From: Pseudomonas sp. MWU13-2100
Lineage (GTDB): Bacteria; Pseudomonadota; Gammaproteobacteria; Pseudomonadales; Pseudomonadaceae
Length of the DNA stretch: 64,000 bases
NCBI RefSeq assembly: GCF_023242365.1
Contig: NZ_JALLIX010000036.1
Coordinates: 1 to 64,000 of the forward strand
Reading direction: 5' to 3'
The notes beneath the pieces were generated by a model. The model did not search any database, had not been told where the DNA came from, and saw nothing but the letters and a program-made list of their open reading frames with translations. Positions 8,090-16,974 of the stretch are shown piece by piece; position 1 is the first letter of the stretch; each line of letters begins with the position of its first letter. A program made the translations under genes and the position numbers.

Positions 8090-9694
8090 ATGCTGGCGTA
8101 TCACCAAAAAAACTTTCTTATTGTCGATGATTTCTCCGATTTCCGTAGTTCAGTCCGGTCCATGCTGCGGGAACTGGGAGTCAAGGAAGTGGACACCGCC
8201 GACACCGGGGAACAGGCGCTGCGCATGTGCGCCCAGAAACGTTACGATTTCGTGCTGCATGACTACCATCTGGGCGACGGGAAGAAGAACGGCCAGCAGG
8301 TGCTCGAAGACCTGATGACCGACAAGCTGATCAGCCATGAAAGCGTGTTTGTCATGGTCACCGCCGAAAGCAGCCAGGCCATGGTGCTCTCGGCCCTTGA
8401 ACATGAGCCCGATGCCTACCTGACCAAGCCGTTCAACCGCGCCAGCCTGGCCCAGCGCCTGGAAAAACTGGTGCAGCGCAAGAACCTGCTCAAGCCGATC
8501 ATGCAGGCGCTGGACCGTGACAAGCCGGCCGAAGTACTGGCCGCCTGTACCCGCCTGACCCAGCAGGACAGTCGTTTCGCGCCGTTGTGCCTGCGTTACC
8601 GCGCCGACGCGATGTGGAACCTGAATCAGTTCGAACCCCTGGAGCGTTTTCTCACCGGCATCCTCGCCGATCGCCCATTGCCCTGGGCTTATGCGCGAAT
8701 GGGGCAGTTGCTGTTCAAGCGCAACCAGACCGCCCAGGCCAAGGCGCTCTATGAAACCGCGCTCAAGGCCTTTCCGATGATGCCGGCGCTCTATGACGGC
8801 CTGGCCGAGGTGCTGGTGCAGGAAGGCGATACCCGCCGTGCCCAGAGCGTGCTGGAAGAGGCGGTACGCTTGTCGCCGCTGGCGGTGCGCCGGCAGTCGT
8901 TGCTGGGCAAGCTGGCCCTGGCCAACGAAGATTTTGAAAGTGCTTCCCGGGCCTATCGCCAGGCCGTGTCCCAAGGTGAACAATCGCGCTTCAAGGACCC
9001 GGAAAGCAATCTCGGCCTGGCCCATGCGCTGATCAGCAAGGGCAGCGAGCGTGGACTGGACACCCGCACCCGGCTGGAGATCAACCAGACCCTGAGCGCG
9101 GTCGCCAAGGAAAACGCCAACGATCAGGGCTTGCAGGTGCGCGCGCGCTTGATGAAGGCCACCAGCCTGCTGCTCAATGATGCCGAAACCGCCGACAAGC
9201 TCACCGAGCAGGCGATGTCGCGCCTGGACGGCATGGAGAACTTCATGAGCGCCGAGGCCGCACTGCTGGTGGCCAAGCAACTGCAGCAACTGGGTCAGGC
9301 CGATGCCGGGGCGTCGATGCTCAAGAGCTGCGTGGAGATCTACGGCGACGATCCGACGGTGATGAAAGGCATCGCCAAGTTGACCGACGACCCGGAGATC
9401 CTCGGCAGCGGCAAGGCGGCCATCGATCTCAACGTACAGGGGGTGCGCAGCTACAAGGGCGGCAACCTGGATGAAGCCGTGGATCTGTTCCGCCGTGCCT
9501 TGGCGTTGCAACCGAAGAACATCAGTATTGCCTTGAATGCGGCCCAGGCGTTGCTCGTCATCGCTCAGAAGAGCGGCGATGCCGCCGTGCTCGAGGAGTG
9601 TCGCGGCTGTCTGAAAATGGTCGGCAAGATGCCGGACAGCGATCCCCGTCATGAGAGGTATCAGAAATTGCGCACCCGGGCGTTTGGTGAATGA
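8090..9694 (+). CDS. Response regulator with N-terminal receiver and TPR output domain
   Basis: A 534-residue cytoplasmic protein. Residues 1-125 form a CheY-like receiver with acidic pair DD13-14, phosphoacceptor D58 (HDYHLGDG) and conserved lysine in YLTKPF. The rest is helical tetratricopeptide-like repeats (for example ALYETALKAFPMMPALYDGL and AVDLFRRALALQPKN), suggesting a protein-protein output rather than DNA binding. The ATG at 8090 has AGGA six bases upstream; an ATG at 8075 is less well placed. The stop overlaps the next gene's start (ATGA), pairing it with a kinase-like protein. Confidence 0.9.
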   Translation: MLAYHQKNFLIVDDFSDFRSSVRSMLRELGVKEVDTADTGEQALRMCAQKRYDFVLHDYHLGDGKKNGQQVLEDLMTDKLISHESVFVMVTAESSQAMVLSALEHEPDAYLTKPFNRASLAQRLEKLVQRKNLLKPIMQALDRDKPAEVLAACTRLTQQDSRFAPLCLRYRADAMWNLNQFEPLERFLTGILADRPLPWAYARMGQLLFKRNQTAQAKALYETALKAFPMMPALYDGLAEVLVQEGDTRRAQSVLEEAVRLSPLAVRRQSLLGKLALANEDFESASRAYRQAVSQGEQSRFKDPESNLGLAHALISKGSERGLDTRTRLEINQTLSAVAKENANDQGLQVRARLMKATSLLLNDAETADKLTEQAMSRLDGMENFMSAEAALLVAKQLQQLGQADAGASMLKSCVEIYGDDPTVMKGIAKLTDDPEILGSGKAAIDLNVQGVRSYKGGNLDEAVDLFRRALALQPKNISIALNAAQALLVIAQKSGDAAVLEECRGCLKMVGKMPDSDPRHERYQKLRTRAFGE

Positions 9695-10383
9695 GTGAGA
9701 CTCACGAGGGGCTGGATTTTTCCACGGTGATCGCCTCCACCGTGCATGACATGAAGAACTCCCTGGCGATGCTGACGCAGGCCCATGGCCAGTGGCTGGC
9801 ACGCTTACCCGATGCCCAGCGCGAAACTCCCGAGCACAGTGTGATCGAGTATGAATTCGCGCATCTCAATACCATGCTGGTGCAATTGCTCGGGCTGTAC
9901 AAGCTGGGGGTCAATCAGCTGCCGCTGCGTCCGGACTACCATGAAATGGATGATTTTATCGGCGCACAGTTGGCCGGGCGCCAGGAACTGCTGAGCAGCC
10001 GTGGGATCGTCGCCAGTTGCGAGGTCGACGATTTCAGTCCGTTGGGCTTCTTCGACCGGGAACTGATCAGCTCGGTGGTCGGCAATATCATTACCAATGC
10101 CATCGGTTATGCCTGCCATGCGCTGCTGGTCAGTGTCCGCGAGGAGGGCGAGCAACTGGTGCTGAGCATCAATGACGACGGCCCCGGTTACCCGGAGCAG
10201 ATGGTCGAGCGCCAGGCCGATTATGTCCAGGGTATCAATCCGGCGACCGGCAGTACCGGGCTGGGGCTGTACTTCGCCGCGCGGATTGCTGGACTGCACG
10301 AGCGCAACGGCGTGCGGGGGCGGATCGAGATCGCCAACGGCGGGACCTTGGGCGGGGCGTTGTTCAGTCTTTATCTGCCTTGA
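9691..10383 (+). CDS. Soluble histidine-kinase-like protein paired with the receiver-TPR regulator
   Basis: A 230-residue protein with no signal peptide or membrane segment. An H-box-like HDMKNSLAML places the candidate phosphorylated histidine at residue 19. An N-box NIITNAIGYA, G1 box NDDGPGYP and G2 box GSTGLGLYF make a complete HATPase_c domain. There is no recognisable sensor domain, so input probably comes from a partner. The four-base overlap with the upstream regulator suggests a dedicated two-component pair. Its location just before the flagellar block may hint at motility or surface signalling, but this is inferred. Confidence 0.87.
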   Translation: MSETHEGLDFSTVIASTVHDMKNSLAMLTQAHGQWLARLPDAQRETPEHSVIEYEFAHLNTMLVQLLGLYKLGVNQLPLRPDYHEMDDFIGAQLAGRQELLSSRGIVASCEVDDFSPLGFFDRELISSVVGNIITNAIGYACHALLVSVREEGEQLVLSINDDGPGYPEQMVERQADYVQGINPATGSTGLGLYFAARIAGLHERNGVRGRIEIANGGTLGGALFSLYLP

Positions 10384-10467
10384 GCGCGATCGCCAGGGCA
10401 CAACCTGATTGCACTGTCAGGCTTTTCTGTATTTCGTGCTTGAAATCCTGAACAGGTGATGCGTATT

Positions 10468-10498
10468 TTGTACAGGACGCCGTTAGCGGCCCGTACAA
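10468..10498. promoter_or_regulatory. Inverted repeat TTGTAC-N19-GTACAA before the glutamine-synthetase-like gene
   Basis: Six-base inverted arms flank 19 bases, immediately before the AAGGA ribosome-binding site of the ligase gene. The right arm overlaps a TACAAT -10-like hexamer. It could be an operator for a regulator of amine catabolism, but the arms are short. Confidence 0.3.
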
Positions 10499-10514
10499 TA
10501 ACAAGGATTGAGTC

Positions 10515-11858
10515 ATGACGACCGATGGCCTGAGTTCACTCGCCCAGCGACTGACCGGCATTGATGAGATTGAATGTGTCACCCCGGACCTCAATGGTAT
10601 ACCCCGCGGCAAGGTGATGACCGCCGAGGGCTTTCTCGAAGGGCGGCGCTTGCAGATGGCCCGTGGGGTCTTGCTGCAATGCATCATGGGCGGTTATCCG
10701 CCGGCACGTTTCTACGGCAGCGACGACGGCGATCTGGCGCTCAACGCCGACCCCCGGCAGATTCACCGCTTGCCATGGAGCCGGCAACCGCGTGCCCTGG
10801 CCATCTGCGATGCGGACGAACTGAGCGGTGAAAGCTCCAGCCTGTCGACCCGTGGCCAGCTCAAGGCGGTGATCGCGCGTTATGCGGCCCGTGGCCTGGC
10901 ACCGGTGGTTGCGACTGAGCTGGAGTTCTTCGTCTTCGCCCCGAACCCCGACCCGACCCAGGCGTTCCTGCCGCCGGTGGGTCTGGACGGTCGTCGTGAG
11001 GACGGCCATTCGGCGTTCAGTGTCAGTTCCAACAACGGCCTGCGACCCTTTTTCAGCGAAGTCTACGAATGCATGGCCGCCCTGGGACTGCCCCGGGATA
11101 CTTTCATGCACGAAATGGGCGTCAGTCAGTTCGAGATCAACCTGCTGCATGGCGATCCGCTGCTGCTGGCCGACCAGACCTTCCTGTTCAAGCACCTGCT
11201 CAAGGAAGTCGCCCTCAAGCACGGTCTGACCGTGGTCTGCATGGCCAAGCCATTGGCGCATACCCCCGGTAGTTCGATGCATATTCACCAGAGCGTGGTG
11301 CAGGCGGATGGCGGGCGTAATGTGTTCAGCGATGCCAATGGCGAGCCGACGGCGACCTTCCGGCATTTCATCGGCGGCCAGCAAGCCTGCCTGGCGGACT
11401 TCACGGCGCTGTTCGCACCCAACGTGAATTCCTACCAGCGGCTCTGCCATCCCTTTGCTTCGCCGAACAATGCCTGCTGGTCCCATGACAATCGCTCGGC
11501 GGGTTTGCGCATTCCGGCCAGCGCGCCGGTGGCGCGGCGCGTGGAGAACCGCCTGCCGGGGGCCGATGCCAACCCCTATCTGGCGATTGCCGCGAGCCTG
11601 GCGGCGGGCCTCTACGGGATCGAGCACGAGCTTGAGCCGACGCCGGCGATCCAGGGCGAATTCGAAGTTCCGGATTCTTTGTCGTTGCCATGTACCTTGC
11701 ATGCCGCGCTCGAACGTCTGAAACGTAGTCAGTTGGCCAGGGAGTTGTTCGGCAACGTGTTCATCGAAGGCTACATCGCTTCCAAGAGCATGGAGCTGAC
11801 CAGTTTCCTGGATGAAATCACCCCCTGGGAGCGTCGTGTTCTGGCCTCTCAGGCATAG
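10515..11858 (+). CDS. Glutamine synthetase family ligase (gamma-glutamylpolyamine synthetase-like)
   Basis: A 447-residue ATP-dependent ligase. The N-terminal part has the beta-Grasp region (VTPDLNGIPRGKVM). The catalytic part shows TELEFFVF (metal-binding glutamates), the ATP/metal motif MHIHQSV, and the C-terminal ENRLPGADANPYLAIAASL typical of the PuuA/GlnA-like branch. Members of this branch gamma-glutamylate putrescine, spermidine or other amines for catabolism; true nitrogen-assimilating GlnA carries different adenylylation and N-terminal features. AAGGA precedes the ATG by eight bases. The exact substrate cannot be told from sequence. Confidence 0.88.
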   Translation: MTTDGLSSLAQRLTGIDEIECVTPDLNGIPRGKVMTAEGFLEGRRLQMARGVLLQCIMGGYPPARFYGSDDGDLALNADPRQIHRLPWSRQPRALAICDADELSGESSSLSTRGQLKAVIARYAARGLAPVVATELEFFVFAPNPDPTQAFLPPVGLDGRREDGHSAFSVSSNNGLRPFFSEVYECMAALGLPRDTFMHEMGVSQFEINLLHGDPLLLADQTFLFKHLLKEVALKHGLTVVCMAKPLAHTPGSSMHIHQSVVQADGGRNVFSDANGEPTATFRHFIGGQQACLADFTALFAPNVNSYQRLCHPFASPNNACWSHDNRSAGLRIPASAPVARRVENRLPGADANPYLAIAASLAAGLYGIEHELEPTPAIQGEFEVPDSLSLPCTLHAALERLKRSQLARELFGNVFIEGYIASKSMELTSFLDEITPWERRVLASQA

Positions 11859-11930
11859 CTGTAGCCGTCCCGTTCGGGCTATCTTGTCGGATAGCCCGAT
11901 ACCCTATTCAAGGAGCCGCTCGGAACGCCG

Positions 11931-13259
11931 ATGCGCCAAATCTGGAAACCCTTTCGAGCGCTGTATTTCGCCTCGCTGATGATGTTGATCGGCTCCGGCC
12001 TTCTGAGTACTTACCTGGCCCTGCGCCTGGCCGCCGAGCATGTCGACAGCCTGTGGGTGGGCGCCTTGATGGCCGCCAACTACTTCGGCCTGGTGCTGGG
12101 CGGCAAGATCGGCCACCGGCTGATTGCCCGGGTCGGCCATATCCGCGCCTATGCCACCTGTGCCGGTATTGTCGGTGCGGCGGTGCTCGGCCATGGCTTG
12201 ATCGACTGGCTGCCGGCCTGGCTGTTCCTGCGGATGATCGTGGGCCTGGGGATGATGTGCCAGTACATGGTCATCGAGAGCTGGCTCAACGAGCAGGCGG
12301 AAGCCAAGCAGCGCGGCGTGGTCTTCAGTGGCTACATGATCGCCTCCTACCTGGGGCTGATCCTCGGGCAGATGATCCTGGTCCTGCACCCGGCCCTGGG
12401 CCTGGAACTGCTGATGGCGGTAGCGATGTGCTTTGCCCTGTGCCTGGTGCCCGTGGCGATGACCCGGCGGATTCACCCGGCACCGCTGCATCCGGCGCCG
12501 CTGGAACCACGCTTCTTCATGAAGCGGGTGCCGCAGTCGCTGACCACGGTGCTCGGCGCCGGGATTATCGTCGGCTCCTTTTATGGTCTGGCTCCCTTGT
12601 ATGCATCCCAGCAGGGGCTTTCCACCGAGCAGGTGGGGCTGTTCATGGGCTGCTGCATTTTTGCCGGCTTCCTGGTGCAGTGGCCGCTGGGCTGGGTGTC
12701 GGATCGCTATGACCGGGCGCTGTTGATTCGCAGCATTGCCTTCTTGCTGGCGTTGGCCTCATTGCCGCTGGCGATCATGTCCCATGCGCCGCTGGAGGTG
12801 CTGTTTGCCGCGGGCTTCGTGGTCTCCCTGCTGCAGTTCTGCCTGTATCCGCTGGCGGTGGCGTTTTCCAACGACCATATCGAAGGTGATCGCCGGGTCT
12901 CGCTGACGGCCATGCTGCTGATGACCTATGGCATTGGCGCGAGTATCGGGCCCTTGGTGGCCGGTGTGCTGATGAAGCTGTTCGGCAGCCAGATGCTCTA
13001 CGCGTTTTTCAGCTTCTTTGCTTTGATGCTGGTGTGGCGGATCCGGCCGAAGGCGGTGACCAACCTGCATCAGGTCGAGGATGCACCACTGCAGCACGTG
13101 GTCATGCCGGAAGCCATGTCGCCGCTGGGCGTGGCGCTTGACCCGCGGGTCGATGAGCAGATCGTGCTGGACCAGATGTGTGACAGTGTCGTGCCCACGG
13201 AGCCTGAGGCCGAGGTGGACGAATCGGACCCGGAGCCGGCGCACAAATCTAGCAACTGA
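11931..13259 (+). CDS. MFS transporter (YcaD-like)
   Basis: A 442-residue inner-membrane protein with about twelve hydrophobic helices and the MFS loop signature GGKIGHRLIARVGHIRAY after TM2. A second such loop occurs in the C-terminal half (GWVSDRYDRALLIR). The last 60-odd residues form an acidic hydrophilic tail (PEAEVDESDPEPAHKSSN), probably cytoplasmic. It sits downstream of the glutamine-synthetase-like gene in the same direction with a 72-bp gap, so shared amine-related function is possible. The substrate is unknown. Confidence 0.87.
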   Translation: MRQIWKPFRALYFASLMMLIGSGLLSTYLALRLAAEHVDSLWVGALMAANYFGLVLGGKIGHRLIARVGHIRAYATCAGIVGAAVLGHGLIDWLPAWLFLRMIVGLGMMCQYMVIESWLNEQAEAKQRGVVFSGYMIASYLGLILGQMILVLHPALGLELLMAVAMCFALCLVPVAMTRRIHPAPLHPAPLEPRFFMKRVPQSLTTVLGAGIIVGSFYGLAPLYASQQGLSTEQVGLFMGCCIFAGFLVQWPLGWVSDRYDRALLIRSIAFLLALASLPLAIMSHAPLEVLFAAGFVVSLLQFCLYPLAVAFSNDHIEGDRRVSLTAMLLMTYGIGASIGPLVAGVLMKLFGSQMLYAFFSFFALMLVWRIRPKAVTNLHQVEDAPLQHVVMPEAMSPLGVALDPRVDEQIVLDQMCDSVVPTEPEAEVDESDPEPAHKSSN

Positions 13260-13271
13260 AATGGCGTTGAT

Positions 13272-13310
13272 AAAAAAACGGGCCACCTGATGAGGGTGGC
13301 CCGTTTTTTA
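13272..13310. terminator. Bidirectional terminator between the MFS gene and flgZ
   Basis: A-tract, stem CGGGCCACC/GGTGGCCCG, T-tract. It lies between convergent genes and can serve both. Confidence 0.88.
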
Positions 13311-13323
13311 TGGCGGCTGCTGT

Positions 13324-14067
13324 TCAGAAGTCGTCGTCTTTATCGAAGCGTCGCGCCTCGCGCTGCAACTGATAGACGAAACGCTCGACCTGGCGTTGGA
13401 CCAGACCGCTCATGTTGTGGAAGCGCACGCCGGCGAAGGTGGTGTTGAACCTTTCCTCGAAGTGCAGGTGACGCAGTTCCACGGGGGCGGTCATGGGGCC
13501 GAAGGGCAGGGCGGCAATGAAGCGCTCGTAGACCTGGCCCAGTTGCAGGCGGTCGGAAATATCGCCGTCGAAGCGCAGCTTGCAACCGGTGGCGGAAATG
13601 TCCAGCAGCTTGCCGGTCACTGGCGCCTTGAGCTTCTCGCCGCCCAGTTCGACATTGACCAGCGCGGTCAGCTTCAAAGCGGCACGGAAGGCATTGCGAC
13701 GTTGGTGATAGACCACTTCATTGGGCATCGAGCCACGGTAGCAACCGTTGGTTTCGTCGATGATCATGGGGTGCGGCTGTTCCCAGGCGATGCGCACGCC
13801 TTCATGGAAACCTTCGACGCGGAAGGGCTCACCGGCGGACAGGAAGCGCTCGCCGTCGCGAGGCATCATTTCGTCCAGGGCCAGGGTGCCGGCTTCGCGG
13901 TCGACATCGATCACAAAGCTTTGGAAGCGCTGGCTGCGCTCATGAAAGGTGATGATCAGCGGGTCGTGACTTTCCTGCAGCATCCGCAGGTTGGCGGAAA
14001 TTTCCAGAGGCGTGCTAAGCACCTTGGGTGGCTGCGGAGCATCTTCCGCGCTTGAGGCATTGGACAC
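13324..14067 (-). CDS. flgZ: FlgZ/YcgR-type PilZ protein, c-di-GMP-responsive flagellar brake
   Basis: A 247-residue cytoplasmic protein. The N-terminal YcgR domain (about 10-115) is followed by a PilZ domain with the c-di-GMP-binding RRNAFR (RxxxR) and DISATG (D/NxSxxG) motifs. In fluorescent pseudomonads FlgZ binds c-di-GMP and reduces swimming through the stator/motor. It lies downstream of flgM-flgN on the same strand, as in other Pseudomonas genomes, with about 95 bp between, and probably shares their FliA-driven transcript. Confidence 0.92.
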   Translation of the reverse strand: MSNASSAEDAPQPPKVLSTPLEISANLRMLQESHDPLIITFHERSQRFQSFVIDVDREAGTLALDEMMPRDGERFLSAGEPFRVEGFHEGVRIAWEQPHPMIIDETNGCYRGSMPNEVVYHQRRNAFRAALKLTALVNVELGGEKLKAPVTGKLLDISATGCKLRFDGDISDRLQLGQVYERFIAALPFGPMTAPVELRHLHFEERFNTTFAGVRFHNMSGLVQRQVERFVYQLQREARRFDKDDDF

Positions 14068-14162
14068 GGTTCATCAATCTCCAGACAAAATACAACTGCA
14101 CGCAAAGGCTAGCATTTTGCCAGCATGTTGCGCGCCTTGATAGAGCACGCGCAAGGCCCGTT

Positions 14163-14630
14163 TCAAGCCTGGCTGAGCGGACGCGGTTTCATGGACATTG
14201 CCGTTGAACCGCGTGCGTCATAGAGGGCGGGGGTTTCACCGCCGGTCAGGATCTTCAACTGGTTTGCGGTTGTCGCTTGCTGAACCTGGATATTGCGACC
14301 ATTGAGCTCGTTGGCGGCCTGGCAATCGGCCAGTAATTGGGTCAGTACATCGCTCTGACTCAGCAATTGCTCGCCAATGCTCGACTGCGCGGCGAGTTGC
14401 TCCAGTCCGGCACGGTTGCTGGGCAAATTGATGCTGGCGAGCAACTGGCTGCGCTTGCGACCATGCTGTTCCAGCAGAACGATCAGCGCTTGCTTGCGGG
14501 CCAGAATCTCTTCCAACTCGAACATATTGCGGCCATGGAGCGCCAGGGATTCGGCGCGCAGCAACTCAAGCAGGTCTTGAGCAGGGGCAAAATCGTCGGT
14601 GATCAGTTGCAGCAGAGTGTTGTCGTGCAT
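14163..14630 (-). CDS. flgN: Flagellar export chaperone FlgN
   Basis: A 155-residue, largely helical cytoplasmic protein that keeps the hook-filament junction proteins FlgK and FlgL unfolded for export. Identification rests on the FlgN-family pattern (LLELLRAESLALHGRN, LARKQALIVLLEQ), length, and position between flgM and flgZ. The ATG at 14630 lies 48 bp after flgM, so the pair is one operon. Confidence 0.9.
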   Translation of the reverse strand: MHDNTLLQLITDDFAPAQDLLELLRAESLALHGRNMFELEEILARKQALIVLLEQHGRKRSQLLASINLPSNRAGLEQLAAQSSIGEQLLSQSDVLTQLLADCQAANELNGRNIQVQQATTANQLKILTGGETPALYDARGSTAMSMKPRPLSQA

Positions 14631-14678
14631 GGCTGGCCTTGGTTTTTAAGCGTCCAAAAGCCTGACGCAGGCCGAAGC

Positions 14679-14999
14679 CTAGCGCTGGGCTTCGAAGTTG
14701 AGCAGTTTGCTGGCGACGCGGTTGCTGTCGACTTTATAGCTGCCATCGGCAACCGCCTGCTTCAACTCGGCCACGCGGGCACTGTTGACGACAGGTTGGT
14801 CGCGCAGCTTGTCAGTGACTTGTTGCAACTGCTGAGCCTCATTACTGAGGTGTACCGATTCCCCGCTCTGGCTGACCGAGGCGGCCGGAGTGCTCACGGC
14901 CGCGGATTTGCCGGAGCCGTCGGCTTCCTTGTTGGCGCTGGTGCGCGTACTGCCTGTCAGTGACGGGGCGTTATTCAAACGACTGAAATCGATGACCAT
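14679..14999 (-). CDS. flgM: Anti-sigma-28 factor FlgM
   Basis: A 106-residue secreted inhibitor of FliA. The N-terminus [12 protein letters not shown] is the Pseudomonas form. The C-terminal half [17 protein letters not shown]...[15 protein letters not shown] carries the FliA-binding helices. I chose the ATG at 14999, preceded by AGAGG; a longer frame upstream has no family sequence and would run through the promoter. A near-consensus FliA promoter lies 40-65 bp upstream, giving the known FliA-FlgM feedback loop. Confidence 0.95.
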   Translation of the reverse strand: MVIDFSRLNNAPSLTGSTRTSANKEADGSGKSAAVSTPAASVSQSGESVHLSNEAQQLQQVTDKLRDQPVVNSARVAELKQAVADGSYKVDSNRVASKLLNFEAQR

Positions 15000-15037
15000 G
15001 ATGAAAAAAACCTCTGGGTATTTGGACGCTTGCCTTG

Positions 15038-15064
15038 TTTTCGGCCATACCCGGAAAAACTTTA
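15038..15064 (-). promoter_or_regulatory. FliA (sigma-28) promoter of flgM
   Basis: On the minus strand: TAAA, exactly 15 bases, then GCCGAAAA, seven of eight matches to the -10 consensus GCCGATAA with perfect spacing. Predicted start of transcription is about 32 nt before the flgM ATG. Confidence 0.85.
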
Positions 15065-15151
15065 GGCTCGGATGAGAATGAGCCGGCACGTGTTGGCGGT
15101 GTTCCTGTCTGCCGCACAGTTTAGGAAAAGCTGCTGCTTAGCGCCAGTTCT

Positions 15152-15913
15152 CTACAACGCGACTTCCACTTGTCCCGGCCCGGTCACCCGTGCCTTGATC
15201 ACCCGTTGAGAGTTCAGGTTCTTGATTCGGATCTGTTCGTTCAGGCCGCCGTTGGACAAGGCTTCACCTGGCATCTTGACCACCAGGCCGCCGCTCGTCG
15301 CACTGATGACCACCTGATCGCCCTTGCGAACTACCTCGGCCTGCTCCAGATGGACCAGGGTGATGACCTGATCCATGACCATTGGTCGGACAAGTTTCTG
15401 CCCGATGGCCTCGTCCGTGGTCGTCAGGAAGCCCTGGTTGATCAGGCTGATATCGCGTTCACGCAGGGTGACATCGCCGGGTTCGATGATACCGGCGCGT
15501 TTCAGCGGGCGCGTGGTGACCACCACATTGCGGAACAGCTTGACCTGGGCGGGCACGAACACGGTCCAGGGCGAACTGCCTTCGCAACGGACCTTGACCG
15601 TAACCCGACCAATGGGGGTGGCCGGGCTTTCCAGGCTGGCTGTCAATTCCTTGTCGCAGGCCGCCAGGCGTAAACGCGGATCGAGCTGGTTGACCTGGAT
15701 TTCGTAGCGTCCTTCGGTTTGACTGGTAGTCAGGTAGTCTTCTACCGTGAACTCAAGAAAGCCTTGGGTCACGCCGATAAGCTGATCAGGCAAGGTCGCC
15801 GAGTCGGCAAAGGCAGGGCCACCGGGGTTCAGACTGCATAAAACCGCCAAGACCCAGAGCAATCTGCGGTACTGTGATGTCAGGCGTCGAAAAAATGTCG
15901 TTTGTGCTTTCAT
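15152..15913 (-). CDS. flgA: Flagellar P-ring assembly chaperone FlgA
   Basis: A 253-residue periplasmic protein with a Sec signal (RRLLWVLAVLCSL, cleavage after AFA). It has the C-terminal SAF-type module beginning near TRPLKRAGIIEPGDVTLRERD, and it helps FlgI build the P ring. The ATG at 15913 is needed to keep the basic part of the signal peptide, yet no ribosome-binding site precedes it. The upstream sigma-54 promoter would start the mRNA only 2-3 nt before it. Separate unit from flgM. Confidence 0.92.
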   Translation of the reverse strand: MKAQTTFFRRLTSQYRRLLWVLAVLCSLNPGGPAFADSATLPDQLIGVTQGFLEFTVEDYLTTSQTEGRYEIQVNQLDPRLRLAACDKELTASLESPATPIGRVTVKVRCEGSSPWTVFVPAQVKLFRNVVVTTRPLKRAGIIEPGDVTLRERDISLINQGFLTTTDEAIGQKLVRPMVMDQVITLVHLEQAEVVRKGDQVVISATSGGLVVKMPGEALSNGGLNEQIRIKNLNSQRVIKARVTGPGQVEVAL

Positions 15914-15926
15914 AACAGTATAAAAA

Positions 15927-15941
15927 GCAAGGCTCGTGCCG
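15927..15941 (-). promoter_or_regulatory. Sigma-54 promoter of flgA
   Basis: On the minus strand CGGCACGAGCCTTGC: GG and GC are exactly 12 bases apart, one mismatch from TGGCACG-N4-TTGC. FleQ/FleR-RpoN control of hook-basal-body genes is established in Pseudomonas. Confidence 0.82.
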
Positions 15942-15993
15942 TTTAATGCTGAATAGGCGTCGGATCATGAAGCTTGTGTGAGAGGTGGCTGGC

Positions 15994-16920
15994 ATGGCGG
16001 GTGTAATGGATTCGGTGAACCAGCGTACGCAACTGGTCGGGCAGAACCGCCTCGAGTTGTTGTTGTTTCGTCTGGATGGTCAGCAGTTGTACGGGATTAA
16101 CGTATTCAAGGTGCGGGAGGTGTTGCAATGCCCCAAGCTGACCCTGATGCCCAAATCCAGCCCGGTAGTCTGTGGCGTGGCGAATATCCGTGGGGCAACC
16201 ATTCCCATCCTTGATCTGGCGATGGCTACCGGGTCGGGCGGTCTCAAGGATCAAAGCAATCCGTTTGTGATCATTACCGAGTACAACACCAAGACTCAGG
16301 GTTTTCTGGTGAAGTCGGTGGAGCGCATCGTCAACATGAACTGGGAAGAGATCCATCCGCCGCCCAAGGGCACCGGACGCGATCACTACCTGACCGCGGT
16401 GACCCGGATCGACAACCAGTTGGTGGAAATCATCGACGTCGAGAAAATCCTCGCCGAAGTTTCGCCGACCTCCGAATCCATCTCCCATGGCGTGGTCGAT
16501 GTCGAGACCCAGGCCAAGGCGGTGTCGATGCGGGTGCTGACGGTGGATGACTCGTCGGTGGCACGCAAGCAGGTCACGCGTTGCCTGCAGACCGTGGGGG
16601 TGGAAGTGGTGGCGTTGAACGACGGCCGGCAGGCGCTGGATTACCTGCGCAAACTGGTCGACGAGGGCAAGAAGCCGGAAGAAGAATTCCTGATGATGAT
16701 TTCCGACATCGAAATGCCCGAAATGGATGGCTATACCCTTACGGCCGAGATCCGCAACGATCCGCGCATGCAAAAACTTCACATCATCCTGCATACTTCC
16801 TTGTCAGGGGTCTTTAATCAGGCAATGGTCAAGAAGGTCGGTGCCGATGACTTCCTGGCCAAGTTCCGTCCCGACGACCTGGCAGCACGGGTGGTCGAGC
16901 GGATCAAGGCGGCAGAATAA
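15994..16920 (+). CDS. cheV: Chemotaxis coupling/response protein CheV
   Basis: A 308-residue protein with an N-terminal CheW-like domain (about 15-160; LFRLDGQQLYGINVFKVREV) and a C-terminal receiver (from about 175; VLTVDDSSVARKQ). The phosphoacceptor aspartate is in MISDIEMPEMDGYTL. It couples receptors to CheA and tunes adaptation. I chose the ATG at 15994 because AGAGG lies eight bases upstream; a GTG nine bases earlier overlaps that site. Transcribed with cheR, divergent from flgA. Confidence 0.95.
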   Translation: MAGVMDSVNQRTQLVGQNRLELLLFRLDGQQLYGINVFKVREVLQCPKLTLMPKSSPVVCGVANIRGATIPILDLAMATGSGGLKDQSNPFVIITEYNTKTQGFLVKSVERIVNMNWEEIHPPPKGTGRDHYLTAVTRIDNQLVEIIDVEKILAEVSPTSESISHGVVDVETQAKAVSMRVLTVDDSSVARKQVTRCLQTVGVEVVALNDGRQALDYLRKLVDEGKKPEEEFLMMISDIEMPEMDGYTLTAEIRNDPRMQKLHIILHTSLSGVFNQAMVKKVGADDFLAKFRPDDLAARVVERIKAAE

Positions 16921-16974
16921 GCGATCAGGGACCTCCGTTCCTGGCGGTACGAACGATTGTAGAGGCGGCATCAT

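Noticed and set aside
8150-9802. 550-codon minus-strand frame opposite the receiver-TPR gene
   Set aside because: Antisense shadow with H/Q/R-rich composition and no recognisable domain.
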